Assembly: GCA_964370765.1 (NCBI GenBank)
Contig: CAYJKW010000003.1
Coordinates: 4,145-68,144 of the forward strand
Length of the DNA: 64,000 nucleotides
From: CAYJBH01 sp964370765
Lineage (GTDB): Bacteria; Bacillota; Clostridia; Oscillospirales; Ruminococcaceae
Direction of reading: 5' to 3'
Each line of letters opens with the position of its first letter. Positions within the stretch are counted from its first letter, which is position 1. A program made the translations under genes and the position numbers. Shown one piece after another: positions 51,247 through 60,345 of this stretch. A model generated the notes under the pieces. It searched no databases. It was not told where the DNA came from and worked only from the letters and a program-made list of their open reading frames with translations.

Positions 51247-54000
51247 TTATAACGCTCCGTCCTTTTGGGCACAACACTTTTTATATTTTTTTCCGCTTCC
51301 ACATGGGCAGGGGTCGTTACGTCCAACCTTTGGAGCGGTTCGTCTGTCCGGCTGTTTTATGGCAGCAGCTGCATCGCCGGCACCCGACTCGCCGGTAACC
51401 TTGGCTACCTGCTGGCGTACTATCGGTTGATTTTGTACTAATTTTGCGGTAAGAACTATTCTTGCCGTCTCCTCCTTGATGGTCTGCACCATATCGTCAA
51501 ACATGTCAAAGCCCTCAAGACGATATTCGATAACAGGATTGCGCTGTGCATAGCTTCTTAGATGTATACCTCTGCGTAGCTCATCCATTGCATCGATATG
51601 ATCCATCCAGCGTACATCTACGGTTTTAAGCAGTACATACCGCTCAAACTCCCGCATATTCTTCTCGCCCAGCAGCTCAAGACGCTTATCATAAATTTTG
51701 TTTGCACGCTCTAACAAAAGCTCGGTTATATTCTGCTGCTCTAGCTCCTCCAGCTCCTCTACCGAGTAGTGGAAATCATTCTCTGCTGTAAGCCAACCAA
51801 GGTAGTGGCTACGAAGCTCGGTAAAGTTCCAGTCGTCCTTTGTCTCGCCGGTAAGGTTTTTTAATACCTGTGATTCGACGCTTTCCTTTATCATGGTTTT
51901 GATGTTTTCGCTTATATCCTGTCCATCCAAAACCTTGCCACGCTGGCCATAGATAATTTCACGTTGGCTGTTCATAACATCATCATAATCAAGCACGGTT
52001 TTACGTGCCGAAAAGTTACGTGCCTCTAACTTTTTCTGGCTACCCTCGATAGTGTTTGTAACCATACGATTTTCTATAGGCGTGTCCTCGTCCACTCCAA
52101 GGGTTGTCATTATTCCCTGCACCCTTTCGCCGCCGAATAACCTCATAAGGTCATCCTCAAGCGAGATAAAGAATCTGGTTTCGCCAACATCACCTTGGCG
52201 TCCGCTTCGACCCCTTAGCTGATTGTCGATACGACGGCTCTCATGTCGCTCGGTACCGATAATAAACAGGCCACCGGCCTCCTTGACCTTCTCGGCCTCG
52301 GATGCTACATCACCCTTGTGTTTGGACGAAAACTCCTCGAATGCATCACGTGCTGCAAGAATTTCCTCGTCCTGCGTCTCTCCATGGCCTGTACACTCCA
52401 CAATCTGTTCCGGAGTAAAGCCCTTTTTGTGCATCTCGTCCTTTGCCATAAACTCAACGTTACCGCCAAGTAGAATATCGGTACCACGTCCGGCCATGTT
52501 GGTGGCAATTGTTACCGCGCCAAATTTACCGGCCTGTGCGACTATGGATGCCTCCTGCTCATGAAACTTTGCATTAAGAACGTTGTGCTTAATGCCCTTG
52601 CGCTTTAGCATAGAGGATATCATCTCGCTTCGGTCGATAGTTATTGTACCAACCAGTACAGGTTGACCCTTTTCGTGGCACTGCACAACCTGATCTACCA
52701 CGGCACGGAACTTGCCGGCCTCGGTTTTATATACGCTATCCTCGTTATCTTTACGGCAGTTTGGACGGTTAGAGGGGATCTCCACAACCTCCAATCCGTA
52801 TATATCTAAAAATTCCGATGCCTCGGTTTTAGCGGTACCGGTCATACCGGATAGGCCGGAGTACATTCTAAAGTAGTTTTGGAATGTAATGGTTGCAAGT
52901 GTTTTATTTTCCCTTGCTATATTTACATTTTCTTTAGCCTCGATTGCCTGATGTAGGCCGGCACTGTAGCGCCTACCCAACATCATACGGCCTGTAAATT
53001 CATCAACAATTACAACCTCGCCGTCCTTAACGATGTAGTCTACATCCCTTTTCATAACGCCGTAGGCACGAATTGCCTGATTAATATGATGCATAAGCTC
53101 GGCATTATCCCCCTCGGCAAGGTTCTCTACCGAGAAGAAACGTTCCGCCTTTTCTATACCCCTTTTGGTAAGGCTTACAGTTTTGTGTTTTTCGTCTATG
53201 ATATAGTCGGAATCAACGGTATCGTCATGCTCTTCCTTGCTATCCATCTCCACCATGCGGTGGGATTTAAGGGTTTTTGCAAAGCTGTTTACCAGCTTAT
53301 ACATATCGCTGGATTTATCGCCGGCGCCGGATATAATAAGCGGTGTTCTTGCCTCATCAACAAGGATGCTATCAACCTCGTCAACGATAGCAAAATGGTG
53401 GCCACGTTGCACGCGGTTCTCTTTATAGGTTACCATGTTATCACGAAGATAATCGAAACCAAGCTCGTTATTAGTTCCATAGGTAATATCACAGTTGTAT
53501 GCTGCACGGCGCTCATCGTTTGTCATGCCATGGGTAATAACACCTACCGTAAGGCCTAAATAACGGTAAAGTTTACCCATCCATTCACTATCACGCTTTG
53601 CAAGATAATCATTAACGGTAACAACATGCACCCCCTTGCCCTCTAAGGCGTTAAGGTAGGCGGCAAGCGTTGCAACCAGGGTTTTACCCTCACCTGTCTT
53701 CATCTCGGCTATGCGACGCTGTGTAAGCACAACACCACCGACAATCTGTACATCAAAATGGCGCATAAAAAGAACACGAGATGATGCTTCACGGCATACC
53801 GCAAAGGCCTCGGCCATTATCTGCTGTAATGTTTCACCATCGGATATTCTTTTCTTAAAAAGCTCAGTTTGTTGTGCCAACTCATTTGAAGACATGGCTT
53901 TATATTTATCCTCTAACGAGGCAACCTCGCGAACAATCGGATCTATTTTTTTTAACTCTTTTTTTGAAAAATCACCAAATATTTTATCCAGTAACGACAC
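51247..54000 (-). CDS. secA: Protein translocase ATPase SecA
   Basis: A 917-residue SecA: Walker A MKTGEGKTLVATLAAYL near 88-104, DEVDSILVDEARTPLIISG, the second ATPase half with GRGTDILLGGNVEFMA and GRSGRQGDVG, and a C-terminal zinc motif (CPCGSGKKYKKCC) preceded by a disordered linker. The start is GTG, seven bases after AAAGG, and a consensus promoter lies at 54041-54069. It drives export through SecYEG. It is the first gene of a minus-strand unit with thiI and the aminopeptidase. Confidence 0.97.
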   Translation of the reverse strand: MSLLDKIFGDFSKKELKKIDPIVREVASLEDKYKAMSSNELAQQTELFKKRISDGETLQQIMAEAFAVCREASSRVLFMRHFDVQIVGGVVLTQRRIAEMKTGEGKTLVATLAAYLNALEGKGVHVVTVNDYLAKRDSEWMGKLYRYLGLTVGVITHGMTNDERRAAYNCDITYGTNNELGFDYLRDNMVTYKENRVQRGHHFAIVDEVDSILVDEARTPLIISGAGDKSSDMYKLVNSFAKTLKSHRMVEMDSKEEHDDTVDSDYIIDEKHKTVSLTKRGIEKAERFFSVENLAEGDNAELMHHINQAIRAYGVMKRDVDYIVKDGEVVIVDEFTGRMMLGRRYSAGLHQAIEAKENVNIARENKTLATITFQNYFRMYSGLSGMTGTAKTEASEFLDIYGLEVVEIPSNRPNCRKDNEDSVYKTEAGKFRAVVDQVVQCHEKGQPVLVGTITIDRSEMISSMLKRKGIKHNVLNAKFHEQEASIVAQAGKFGAVTIATNMAGRGTDILLGGNVEFMAKDEMHKKGFTPEQIVECTGHGETQDEEILAARDAFEEFSSKHKGDVASEAEKVKEAGGLFIIGTERHESRRIDNQLRGRSGRQGDVGETRFFISLEDDLMRLFGGERVQGIMTTLGVDEDTPIENRMVTNTIEGSQKKLEARNFSARKTVLDYDDVMNSQREIIYGQRGKVLDGQDISENIKTMIKESVESQVLKNLTGETKDDWNFTELRSHYLGWLTAENDFHYSVEELEELEQQNITELLLERANKIYDKRLELLGEKNMREFERYVLLKTVDVRWMDHIDAMDELRRGIHLRSYAQRNPVIEYRLEGFDMFDDMVQTIKEETARIVLTAKLVQNQPIVRQQVAKVTGESGAGDAAAAIKQPDRRTAPKVGRNDPCPCGSGKKYKKCCAQKDGAL

Positions 54001-54040
54001 TGCTTAACCTTTCTTAAATACAATTAGCCTATTATATTTA

Positions 54041-54069
54041 AGTATACCTTTTTTGAAAGCTTTTGTCAA
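54041..54069 (-). promoter_or_regulatory. Promoter of secA
   Basis: On the minus strand TTGACA (54064-54069), 17 bp, TATACT (54041-54046), about 40 bp before the GTG start. Confidence 0.85.
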
Positions 54070-54198
54070 TAAAAACACCCTGTCCGTTTTAGTATATGCA
54101 GACTGTGGTTAATATAATATTAAAGTTATCCGATGCAAGGGTGCTCTCACAGCGGCTGTAAAATATTTATAATAAGGATTTTGTTAGGGGCGTTTTCC

Positions 54199-54227
54199 TT
54201 GACTAAAAAGCTATACTGTATTAATAT
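54199..54227 (+). promoter_or_regulatory. Promoter of the EamA transporter gene
   Basis: TTGACT (54199-54204), 17 bp, TAATAT (54222-54227), 30 bp before the ATG. The rest of the 54001-54256 gap holds the secA promoter and no recognisable gene. Confidence 0.7.
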
Positions 54228-54256
54228 TATAAAGTATATATTTATAAGAGAAGATA

Positions 54257-55153
54257 ATGAATAACGTTAAAAAGGGTATATTTTTTATAATTTTAAGCGC
54301 CTTAAGCTTTGCAACGATGAGCCTTTTTATCCAGCTGTCGGGCGATGTTCCCTTTATGCAAAAGGCACTTTTTCGCAACATTGTGTCCCTTGCCTTCTCA
54401 TACTGGATGATAATGCGTAGCGGCAAGGATTTTTCGTTTAAAAGGTGCAATCTTAAATTCTTTTTGCTTAGATCGATGTTTGGGGTAATAGGAATACTGC
54501 TAAATTTTTACGCTATAGAAAACCTAACACTGGCCGATGCAGCATCGGTTGCGAAGTTATCACCCTTTTTTGTAATATTGTTCTCCTTTTTTATACTAAA
54601 GGAAAGGATAAAGATTTGGCAGTTTGTAAGTATTGTGGTTGCTTTTTTAGGAAGCATATTTATAATTAACCCCAATATTATTACATCAATATTTACCGAT
54701 GCAATTTTTGATATAGGGCTAACGTCTATTCCGGCAGTTGCAGGGGTAATAAGTGCTATGACTGCAGGTTTTGCCTATACTATGATACGTAGGCTTTCCA
54801 TAGGTGGGGAAAGGGGTGCGTTTATTGTGTTTTTCTTTTCTGCGTTTTCAACTATTGTCTGCCTACCCTTTGCAATTATTAGCTTTGAGCCGATTACCTT
54901 TATACAATTAATATACCTGTTATCGGCAGGGGTATGTGCAAGTTTTGGACAGTTTTCGTTAACTATTGCATATAGCAATGCTGCGGGTAAGGATATATCG
55001 GTTTATGACTATACACAGATAATTTTTGCGGCAATATATAGCTTTATACTTTTTGGTCAATTCCCTACAGGTTATAGCTTAATAGGTTATGCTGTGATTA
55101 TATCGGTTGCAATATTTATATATTTCAAAGAAAAAAGCCAGGCTAAGGTTTAG
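54257..55153 (+). CDS. EamA/DMT-family transporter
   Basis: A 298-residue membrane protein with ten hydrophobic segments arranged as two EamA repeats (first repeat LSALSFATMSLFIQLSG to FLGSIFIINPN; second from AGVISAMTAGFAYTMIRRL to VAIFIYFKEK). Relatives export amino acids or other small metabolites; the substrate is unknown. GAGAAG precedes the ATG. It converges with the ParB-like gene, the stop codons overlapping by four bases. Confidence 0.88.
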   Translation: MNNVKKGIFFIILSALSFATMSLFIQLSGDVPFMQKALFRNIVSLAFSYWMIMRSGKDFSFKRCNLKFFLLRSMFGVIGILLNFYAIENLTLADAASVAKLSPFFVILFSFFILKERIKIWQFVSIVVAFLGSIFIINPNIITSIFTDAIFDIGLTSIPAVAGVISAMTAGFAYTMIRRLSIGGERGAFIVFFFSAFSTIVCLPFAIISFEPITFIQLIYLLSAGVCASFGQFSLTIAYSNAAGKDISVYDYTQIIFAAIYSFILFGQFPTGYSLIGYAVIISVAIFIYFKEKSQAKV

Positions 55154-55986
55154 CCCGGACTTTGTGGTACATCCCTTAATGGGATTTTTACCCTATATTC
55201 TATAAAATTTTCGTCCTGTGTTTTGATTGCCTCCGCCGGTATTCCGCTGTTTTTCATTATGTCTACAGCTCGATTTATTGTATTTATAAACAGCCTCACA
55301 TCCCTAACCACCGGAACAGACTTCTTTTTTTGAAGTACCGGTGTTGCAAGATATTTTTCTACCAGACGCTCACTCTCCTTAACGTTCAGTTTTTTTGATA
55401 TCACCGTTTTTAAGAATGCTGTCTGGGTTTCCTCCCCATTAAGGCGTAGCATCGCCCTTGCATGGCGCTCGCTTAATCTATTATCTATGCACAGTGTTAG
55501 CTGCTCTCTTGTTAGGCTTAACAACCGCAACTTGTTTGCAAGTGCGCCCTGTGTCATATGTAACCTGTCCGCCGCCTGCTGTTGGGTGTATCCAAATATT
55601 TCCATAAACTGACGTATTGCCGCTGCCTGCTCGAATGCGGTTAGCTCACTTCGCATACTATTTTCAATATATGCAAGTACAGCAAGATCATCTTTTTCTA
55701 TGTCGTAAAGTATTGCCGATATTTTTTGTAGCCCGGCAAGCTTACATGCACGCAATCGCCTTTCACCAGCTATAAGGTTATACTCGAAACCGCTTTTTAC
55801 AACACTTACAGGTTGTAAAAGGCCATTTTGCCGTATACTTTGGGCAAGGTTTGCAAGCTCATCCTCGTCAAAGTTTTCTCTTGCCTGAAAAGGGGATGCT
55901 TTGATTCTTGATATAGGTAGCTGCATTATCTCGCTTTTAAACTTTATACCTACATCGGTATATTCCTTTGTTTTTATTCCAAACAT
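55150..55986 (-). CDS. Orphan ParB/Noc-like DNA-binding protein
   Basis: A 278-residue ParB-family protein. The N-terminal CTPase region has ISRIKASPFQARENFDEDEL and GERRLRACKLAGL; the central helix-turn-helix is YTQQQAADRLHMTQGALANKL, followed by a KorB-like segment. The ENxQR motif of canonical ParB reads ENSMRSEL. No parA partner is adjacent, and no parS or Noc-box consensus is seen nearby, so a nucleoid-occlusion or transcription role is as likely as segregation. AAAGGAG lies ten bases before the ATG. The promoter region carries two palindromes that could be its own operator. Confidence 0.87.
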   Translation of the reverse strand: MFGIKTKEYTDVGIKFKSEIMQLPISRIKASPFQARENFDEDELANLAQSIRQNGLLQPVSVVKSGFEYNLIAGERRLRACKLAGLQKISAILYDIEKDDLAVLAYIENSMRSELTAFEQAAAIRQFMEIFGYTQQQAADRLHMTQGALANKLRLLSLTREQLTLCIDNRLSERHARAMLRLNGEETQTAFLKTVISKKLNVKESERLVEKYLATPVLQKKKSVPVVRDVRLFINTINRAVDIMKNSGIPAEAIKTQDENFIEYRVKIPLRDVPQSPG

Positions 55987-56027
55987 TTAACATCAGCTCC
56001 TTTAAAACTAAAAGTTGTTCTGATGTC

Positions 56028-56071
56028 ATTATACTACGAATTGGTAAATATTACCAGTCGATATTATCGAC
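56028..56071 (-). promoter_or_regulatory. ParB-like gene promoter with two abutting palindromes
   Basis: The minus-strand -10 box TATAAT is at 56028-56033. The -35 position, 17 bp upstream (56051-56056), reads TGGTAA and lies inside a perfect palindrome TGGTAA-ATA-TTACCA (56042-56056). A second perfect palindrome GTCGAT-ATT-ATCGAC (56057-56071) abuts it. The weak -35 and its overlap with an operator-like repeat suggest repression. Confidence 0.7.
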
Positions 56072-56113
56072 AAATTCCTATGCGTTGTTCTAATATGTAC
56101 AGTTAAATATGCG

Positions 56114-58009
56114 CTATTGCCTATTTTCGTAGCTTAGCAGATATTCCTCACCAAATAACAAGTCGTATTGCAAAATAGATTGGTTATATAATAGCTTCTC
56201 TTGTTCTGGACCGGTCTCGATAGTGTAGCTACCGTCCGGATAAAACATTACACCCTTGCTACTTGCGGTATAATCTTTTTGTTGTTCATTTAGATATTCA
56301 AAATATAGCGGCATGTCAAGGTCATATATTTCCAGCATCTTTGGAGCTAAATTATAGGTCGAAAGTACACCAAGATCCTGTGCTGTATTTTCTGTATTGC
56401 TCCAGATAAGAAGTGGAAGTTTGTACATATTGGGATTAGCGGTATCCCCCTGGTCAATGTAGCCGGTGTCCTCATATATTCCATAGCCGTCCGACATAGG
56501 GTTTAGATGGTCACCCCAAAAAACTACTATCGTAGGGCGATCGACAGTTGATAGATAATCAGTTAGATAACCAAGTGCACTATCCATCTCATATATACCG
56601 GTGGCACAATCCTCTACCTGTTCTATTATTTCCTCGCTTAGTCCGGCGCTGTTATCGATAATCTGCACCATATCCTCTGCCGGGTAGGCGGTAGGATAAT
56701 AGGTAGTATGGTTTTGCATGGTAACGGCATGTATAAATACCGATGTATCCTCGCTTGTACGTGCCTGTTGTTCTTCAATTATACGATCCACCATCGCCAT
56801 ATCGGATATAAAGCCACGCCTTCTATGCGCATCCTGCATCTGTTCTTCTGAAATAAATGTATCTATGCCAAGGCGAGGGTACACAACATCCCTATTCCAA
56901 AAGCGACTTCCATAACCATGTATTGCAAGCGTATCATAGCCCTTATCCTTTAAAAACCATGCAATCGATGATTTATCGGAATTAATATATTGCTGATATG
57001 GCTTGCTTCCGGCTGGAAGATATTCCATGGAAAATCCTGTAAGTGCCTCAAACTCAACATCACAGGTGCCACCGCCATAGCTTGGTGAGTATGCCCAACC
57101 GCTTGCAGCATCCTGTGCTAATCGATTAAAGTTTGACATAAGTTCACGGTCATAGGTAATTCCCGGTAGCTCCTCCATGTCCCAAAAACCTTCTGCCATT
57201 AAAAATATGATATCGGGATTTGTGCTATCTGTAGCTGTAGTCGGTGTGATATCATTAACAATATCAACGACAGCTTGTTCGGTATAACCGTTGGGTTTTT
57301 CTATCCTAAGTAGCTGCATATTTGTTAAAAAGCCGGATAGTGCACCGTTATAGCGGTAGTACCGGTCCTGCATCCACATATCTTCATCTATACCTATTTT
57401 TTTTGTCATCTCGGAGTCAAGAAATACAAAAAACAGCATAAACAAAGTAGCCAATAAAGCAGCCGTGCCGGCTGCAATTGTGGCTATATTATGAGATTTA
57501 CCGCCCGGCACAGCTATAAAATAGCCGGCAACCGATAAAGCAATAAATATTATTAGGGTTATTACCATGGTAGGCTGAATTGTAAGATCAATCTCAGACG
57601 AGATTCTTGTAAATTCTCCCAACTGTAAAAGATCCCATGGTAAAAGGGGCTCGTTTCGGTAGCTTAGCTTAAAAAAGGTTGCTGTGCCAAGTAAATTACC
57701 TATTAATCCAATAACAACAATTCCAAATGTGTGCTTTTTTGTCAATACAACTATTGCTATATATAAAAAAAGTAAAATTAGATAGCTTGCAAGAAAGCTT
57801 AAAAAATTAAACTTTAGCGCAAGCATAAACCCTAAATCGGATTCGTGTGGGCCCAGCGTGCCCCTTGCAATCCACTCGGTCGTTACTATAGTAAGTGCCG
57901 GAACAATAATGCAAAAAAGTATATTTAAACAGATATTTAATGCAAACGTATGTGTGGAGGGTTTTTTGGGAATGTTGTTTTTTTTATGATTGTATGTGTT
58001 TTCACCCAT
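56114..58009 (-). CDS. LtaS-like membrane sulfatase-fold phosphoglycerol transferase
   Basis: A 631-residue protein with five N-terminal membrane helices (about 20-200) and an extracytoplasmic sulfatase-fold domain. The metal and nucleophile residues are DIIFLMAEGFWD (Glu), GGGTCDVEFEALTG with the catalytic Thr, FWNRD and VVFWGDHLNP. Such enzymes polymerise or transfer glycerol phosphate to lipid (lipoteichoic acid) or to cell-surface glycans; LtaS and the MdoB-type OpgB are the nearest groups. No teichoic acid genes are adjacent. The ribosome site AGGAG is 12 bases from the ATG, which is long. Confidence 0.87.
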   Translation of the reverse strand: MGENTYNHKKNNIPKKPSTHTFALNICLNILFCIIVPALTIVTTEWIARGTLGPHESDLGFMLALKFNFLSFLASYLILLFLYIAIVVLTKKHTFGIVVIGLIGNLLGTATFFKLSYRNEPLLPWDLLQLGEFTRISSEIDLTIQPTMVITLIIFIALSVAGYFIAVPGGKSHNIATIAAGTAALLATLFMLFFVFLDSEMTKKIGIDEDMWMQDRYYRYNGALSGFLTNMQLLRIEKPNGYTEQAVVDIVNDITPTTATDSTNPDIIFLMAEGFWDMEELPGITYDRELMSNFNRLAQDAASGWAYSPSYGGGTCDVEFEALTGFSMEYLPAGSKPYQQYINSDKSSIAWFLKDKGYDTLAIHGYGSRFWNRDVVYPRLGIDTFISEEQMQDAHRRRGFISDMAMVDRIIEEQQARTSEDTSVFIHAVTMQNHTTYYPTAYPAEDMVQIIDNSAGLSEEIIEQVEDCATGIYEMDSALGYLTDYLSTVDRPTIVVFWGDHLNPMSDGYGIYEDTGYIDQGDTANPNMYKLPLLIWSNTENTAQDLGVLSTYNLAPKMLEIYDLDMPLYFEYLNEQQKDYTASSKGVMFYPDGSYTIETGPEQEKLLYNQSILQYDLLFGEEYLLSYENRQ

Positions 58010-58026
58010 ATTTAAGACAGTCTCCT

Positions 58027-58062
58027 AATACCACCTGTGCATTACAATATGCAGGTAGTATT
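58027..58062 (-). promoter_or_regulatory. Imperfect hairpin in the LtaS-like gene leader
   Basis: 58027-58042 pairs with 58049-58062 (AATAC, ACCTG and CAT blocks, one mismatch and a two-base bulge). There is no T-run on the minus strand, so it is more likely a leader structure than a terminator of the preceding zinc-ribbon gene. Confidence 0.4.
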
Positions 58063-58082
58063 GTGTTAGTTAATTATTAAAA

Positions 58083-59120
58083 TTATCTGTTATAGGTAGA
58101 ACTATTAGTAACTGCACCCTTATATTTAAGCAATAGCACACCAAAAAGAATGAATGAAGTAGAACTCATTAATATTGCAATAGTGCCTACAACCGACTGC
58201 ATTCCTCCGACGGAAGGTGCTAGCGTTTCGCTTGAAACAAACTCCGATAGTAATGACTGTGTAATTTGTTCTGTAGCAGCTAAACCGATGCTTGACAATA
58301 CTGATATACCGCCAAATATAAAGCAAAAAATGGCTACTGCTGTTACAGATTTAAGCTTAGCCTCCCCATACAAAATGGCATGCTTTATTCCGCCTATTAC
58401 CCTTAAGGATAAGCTATAAAATATAAAAGGAATCGCTAAAATTAAGATAGCAACAATTACAATAATAGCAATGATAACACCGGCGGCACCAAATTGTGAA
58501 ATGCCAAATAGAGCGATAATAATAATAATTGGAATACATAATGCCAAAATTCCAAGTAATACCATTATTAATATTATCCCAACCTTGTGCATTGTAAATG
58601 CAGATGTAGATCGGTTTAAAGGGTTTCGTGATTGAGAATAGAACATCCATAATCCAACTAGATGTAGTATGGGAATTATTGATGCTAAAAGTGTTCCGGC
58701 CATCTGACCTGCGACTGCAGCAGCAGGATAAAGTGTGTTAGCTGGAGAAGAGTTGATAATTGGAAGTATGATTGTAAATATAGTTGATAAGGTGTATAAA
58801 ATTGTGGCCGTTAAATACAAGCCTGATGTTGCAATTTTTTTTATTATCGGCAATACATCGTATACAGGCATACCGCCGTTATAGGGCGTTTGTTGATAAT
58901 GCGGTGAGGCCGGTGGCATGGGTTGTTGGTTATAAACAGGTTGTTGCCCATGTGGCTGTTGTTGCCCATGCTGTGGTTGTTGTTGCCTATGCTGTGGTTG
59001 CTGTTGCACATGCTGTGGCTCTTGTATACCCTGATTTTGTGGGTCGATAGGTGAACCGCAATAGACACAAAAGCTATTACTGTTTTCGTTTTCTTGATTA
59101 CATTTTTTGCAAGTTGGCAT
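58083..59120 (-). CDS. Zinc-ribbon membrane protein with Gln/His-rich repeats
   Basis: A 345-residue protein of unknown function. The N-terminus is a zinc ribbon (CKKCNQENENSNSFCVYCG) followed by a low-complexity region (about 30-85) with three heptads PQH[VRG]QQQ and further Gln/Pro/His, then six to seven membrane helices from about 95 to the end. The ATG at 59120 has GGAGG five bases upstream; an ATG four codons earlier overlaps the ribosome site. Zinc-ribbon plus multi-helix proteins are common in Clostridia, but none has a firm function. It follows the AI-2E-family gene by 22 bases. Confidence 0.7.
   Translation of the reverse strand: MPTCKKCNQENENSNSFCVYCGSPIDPQNQGIQEPQHVQQQPQHRQQQPQHGQQQPHGQQPVYNQQPMPPASPHYQQTPYNGGMPVYDVLPIIKKIATSGLYLTATILYTLSTIFTIILPIINSSPANTLYPAAAVAGQMAGTLLASIIPILHLVGLWMFYSQSRNPLNRSTSAFTMHKVGIILIMVLLGILALCIPIIIIIALFGISQFGAAGVIIAIIVIVAILILAIPFIFYSLSLRVIGGIKHAILYGEAKLKSVTAVAIFCFIFGGISVLSSIGLAATEQITQSLLSEFVSSETLAPSVGGMQSVVGTIAILMSSTSFILFGVLLLKYKGAVTNSSTYNR
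58957..59019 (-). repeat. Three 21-bp tandem repeats encoding PQH-x-QQQ
   Basis: Units at 58957-58977, 58978-58998 and 58999-59019 differ at only a few positions and keep the reading frame, giving the heptads PQHGQQQ, PQHRQQQ and PQHVQQQ. Likely a slippage-prone, length-variable linker. Confidence 0.85.
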
Positions 59121-59142
59121 TTTTTCCTCCATTTAAATTGAC

Positions 59143-60336
59143 TTAGGTTGTACTATTGTCTTGGTCTTGTTTGTCCTGTGCGACAATAGGATAAGCATCG
59201 TTATCTAATCCCTTTTTTGCTAACGCTTTAGCAACAGCGTGACTTGTAAGGTGATATAAAACAGCAAAAACCGGGACACCTACTACCATGCCTACTACTC
59301 CGAATAACCCGCCACCCACAACTATGGCTACAAGAACCCAGATTGCGTTTAGACCGGTAGAGTCGCCAAGGATATAGGGACCTAAAATATTGCCATCAAA
59401 CTGTTGTAGGCCTAGAACAAATATGCCAAACCACAGCGCATCCCATGGGTTGACGATTAGAAGTATAAATATGCATGGAATCGCACCTATAAAAGGTCCG
59501 AAAAACGGTATAAAGTTTGTAACACCGATTACAACACTTATCAGTGGCACATAGGGTATTCCAATAATGTTCATGCCGATAGAGCAGATCATTCCGATAA
59601 TTAGGCTATCAAGTGCCTTTCCTATAATAAATCCGGAAAAAACCTTGTTGGAATGGGACATTAAGGACATAACTTCAGTTGCACTTTTAACGGATATGGT
59701 TGCAAACAATAGTTTTCTGGCCTGCCCCAGTAGCCGTTCTTTTCCGCCTAACATATAGATAGAGACTATGAATGCCATTATAATAGTTATTAGGCTATTA
59801 CCTATCTGGAAAGAATAGTCAACAAGCTGCGGAATTAGGTCGGCAATAAAGCTTGAAAGATATGTAAACAGGTCGGAGTTTTCCGATACAAGTGATGTTA
59901 GAACACCGGAAGGAAGCGATAGATTTTCTTCGATAGTAAGTAACAACTTCATTAGGTTATCAATATAGACGGGTAACGAGTTAAAAAGTGTTACAAAACT
60001 AGCGGCAACCTCAGGTATAACCATTGCAATCAGAACGGATAGCAGGGTTAAAGCCAATACATAGGCAAGAACAATTGAAAGTTTGTCCCTTAAATTATCG
60101 TTCGTTGGGATTACCCGTATAAGTACAGAATCAATTTTTTTAACAAGCGGGTTTAATAGGTAGGCGATAACAAAGGCTAGTATAAAGGGAGATACCGTGG
60201 ATAATGCAATGTTAATCCATTCCAGCACCGATTCGAGATTTTGCATGGCGACATAAAAGCCTACACCCAAAAATACAATAATTATTGTCGATAAGCTTTC
60301 GGGACTTATAAGCCGTTGCCATAATTTTCTATCCAT
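59143..60336 (-). CDS. AI-2E-family permease
   Basis: A 397-residue membrane protein of the AI-2E transporter family: two N-terminal helices, a cytoplasmic-loop region, and the conserved C-terminal GVTNFIPFFGPFIGAIPC and LGPYILGDSTGLNAIWVLVA. Members include AI-2 exporters and Na+/H+ antiporters, so the substrate cannot be assigned. It starts 9 bases after the prmC stop, suggesting co-transcription. The C-terminal tail is acidic. Confidence 0.82.
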   Translation of the reverse strand: MDRKLWQRLISPESLSTIIIVFLGVGFYVAMQNLESVLEWINIALSTVSPFILAFVIAYLLNPLVKKIDSVLIRVIPTNDNLRDKLSIVLAYVLALTLLSVLIAMVIPEVAASFVTLFNSLPVYIDNLMKLLLTIEENLSLPSGVLTSLVSENSDLFTYLSSFIADLIPQLVDYSFQIGNSLITIIMAFIVSIYMLGGKERLLGQARKLLFATISVKSATEVMSLMSHSNKVFSGFIIGKALDSLIIGMICSIGMNIIGIPYVPLISVVIGVTNFIPFFGPFIGAIPCIFILLIVNPWDALWFGIFVLGLQQFDGNILGPYILGDSTGLNAIWVLVAIVVGGGLFGVVGMVVGVPVFAVLYHLTSHAVAKALAKKGLDNDAYPIVAQDKQDQDNSTT

Positions 60337-60345
60337 ATGCTATTC

